Shown: positions 13,111 through 13,911 of the stretch, piece after piece | Numbering within the stretch: position 1 is the first letter of the stretch | Layout of the letters: each line of letters begins with the position of its first letter | From: an uncultured Veillonella sp. | GTDB taxonomy: Bacteria; Bacillota; Negativicutes; Veillonellales; Veillonellaceae | NCBI GenBank assembly: GCA_900549805.1 | Contig: URPV01000030.1 | Span: 1-13,911, forward strand | Direction: 5' to 3' | Length of the DNA: 13,911 bases | Notes under the pieces: model-generated | The model's database searches: none | Told to the model about the DNA's origin: nothing | What the model saw: the letters and a program-made list of their open reading frames with translations, nothing else | Made by a program: the position numbers and the translations under genes

Positions 13111-13893
13111 TTAACTATCTACCTCGTATATACCATAAGCTTGTTTACTATATTTACCGCCTACAAAATAATCTGGTGGAAGCTCCTTAAAAAGACGGGC
13201 ACCCTTACGTTCCTTAACTACTACCCGCTTTTTAGCCACCCGTTTGGCTTCTGCTAAGAGGTCTGATGTAAGTGGTCGGTCAACCAAGTGGCCCCGCAGT
13301 GGTTTAAATTGTGGACTTTCTTCTACCGGGTTTTGGAACATAGGATCAAAATAAACCACATCTTTCGACTTGTCGGGACAAGCAGCTAGGAAGGACTCTG
13401 CCTGCCCATAATGAGTTTGAATTCGCCGCAAGGCTTGGGTGACCTTAGGGCTCTTATGGAGGAAACTTGTAAGGCCTTGACTGGTTATAAACCAGAGCGG
13501 TAAGGCTCCTTCTACCCCCTCTATGCTAGCTTTTGGCCCTAAGGCATAGGAGAGGATAATAGCATCAGCCCCTAACCCCAGGGTACAGTCCAAAATAGAT
13601 TCACAATCTAATCCCACTGCCTCTAAGAGATGGGCTCCCTTGCCTCTGTCAATTTGAATGATACGGAGTTGAGCCATGGATAAATGGAAGTCATGTTCTT
13701 GGTGAGGACCAAAATATGCATATATCCTATCAGAACCATAGACTAGGATATAGTCAGCCCCATACATTTCTTGTAATTTTTTAAGGGATTCTTTCTTACG
13801 GTCTACAAAGGTCAAATCAAGTTTGCTAGCCCAAACTTTGGCCTGGTCTCTTATAAGGGGACTGGCCTTATAAGGCGAGGTAAGAATATTCAT
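13111..13893 (-). CDS. Class I SAM-dependent methyltransferase, RsmJ-like (possible rRNA methyltransferase)
   Basis: The 260-residue protein shows a Rossmann SAM-binding motif I LDCTLGLGADAI (101-112), the acidic residue after beta-2 in SIEGVEG (123-129) and a motif IV of the form VVYFDPMF (179-186). DPMF in place of the usual DPPY/NPPY, together with motif I, resembles RsmJ (YhiQ), which methylates G1516 of 16S rRNA in E. coli. The N-terminal 90 residues differ enough that the target is uncertain. The chosen start, ATG 13893, has GGGAG five bases upstream. An in-frame ATG at 13905 would add four residues (MGVS) but contains that ribosome site, and its own upstream DNA is almost all outside the window. 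It is the first visible gene of the unit with miaA and the COG4100 gene; its promoter is beyond the window. Confidence 0.82.
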   Translation of the reverse strand: MNILTSPYKASPLIRDQAKVWASKLDLTFVDRKKESLKKLQEMYGADYILVYGSDRIYAYFGPHQEHDFHLSMAQLRIIQIDRGKGAHLLEAVGLDCESILDCTLGLGADAIILSYALGPKASIEGVEGALPLWFITSQGLTSFLHKSPKVTQALRRIQTHYGQAESFLAACPDKSKDVVYFDPMFQNPVEESPQFKPLRGHLVDRPLTSDLLAEAKRVAKKRVVVKERKGARLFKELPPDYFVGGKYSKQAYGIYEVDS

Positions 13894-13911
13894 AGAGACT
13901 CCCATAGTAAG

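Noticed and set aside
1..13911. CRISPR arrays, insertion sequences, tRNA or rRNA genes
   Set aside because: No regularly spaced repeats, transposase-like frames or recognisable RNA genes were found; intergenic space is small and accounted for.

Overview
The window most likely comes from a Veillonella-like member of the Negativicutes (diderm Firmicutes). This is inferred from the gene mix, not proven. It combines a Firmicute-style housekeeping gene order (miaA followed by a YnbB/COG4100 PLP enzyme; mnmA-lepA-hemW) with a periplasmic multiheme nitrite reductase (NrfHA) and a Ccm-type cytochrome c maturation system. All twelve complete or nearly complete genes and the partial gene at the left edge are on the minus strand, so transcription runs from high to low coordinates.

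Right part (about 13.9-10.9 kb): an RsmJ-like methyltransferase, miaA (tRNA A37 dimethylallyltransferase) and a COG4100 PLP enzyme form one tight cluster that ends in an intrinsic terminator at about 10.84-10.87 kb. Next is a 326-bp AT-rich intergenic region. It holds a perfect CRP/FNR-type palindrome (TGTGA-N6-TCACA, 10724-10739), a -10-like hexamer placed so that the palindrome sits at about -41, and a separate strong sigma-70-type promoter (TTGAGA-17-TATAAT, 10588-10616) just before ccmA.

Centre (10.56-4.47 kb): one operon, ccmA-ccmB-ccmC-ccmE-ccmF-nrfH-nrfA, with start/stop overlaps or gaps of 33 nt or less, closed by a 14-bp-stem terminator (4469-4500). Its likely logic is that CcmABC/E load haem onto the chaperone CcmE, CcmF ligates it to apocytochromes, and the products include the co-transcribed tetrahaem quinol dehydrogenase NrfH and the pentahaem nitrite reductase NrfA (nine covalent haems per NrfH+NrfA). 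CcmE carries a CxxxY haem-attachment motif in place of the textbook HxxxY, and ccmD, ccmG, ccmH and ccmI are absent. This matches the reduced 'System I*' variant known mainly from archaea and sulfate reducers. No dedicated NrfEFG lyase for the CXXCK haem of NrfA is present, so the single CcmF may have to serve both CXXCH and CXXCK sites.

Left part (4.34-0.3 kb): mnmA-lepA-hemW (tRNA 2-thiolation, translation factor EF4, haem chaperone/radical SAM) form a second operon with its own TATAAT promoter. A perfect 20-bp inverted repeat overlaps the predicted mnmA transcription start. At the far left, after 180 bp of AT-rich DNA with a candidate promoter and a small palindrome, the first 46 codons of a secreted or envelope protein run off the window edge.
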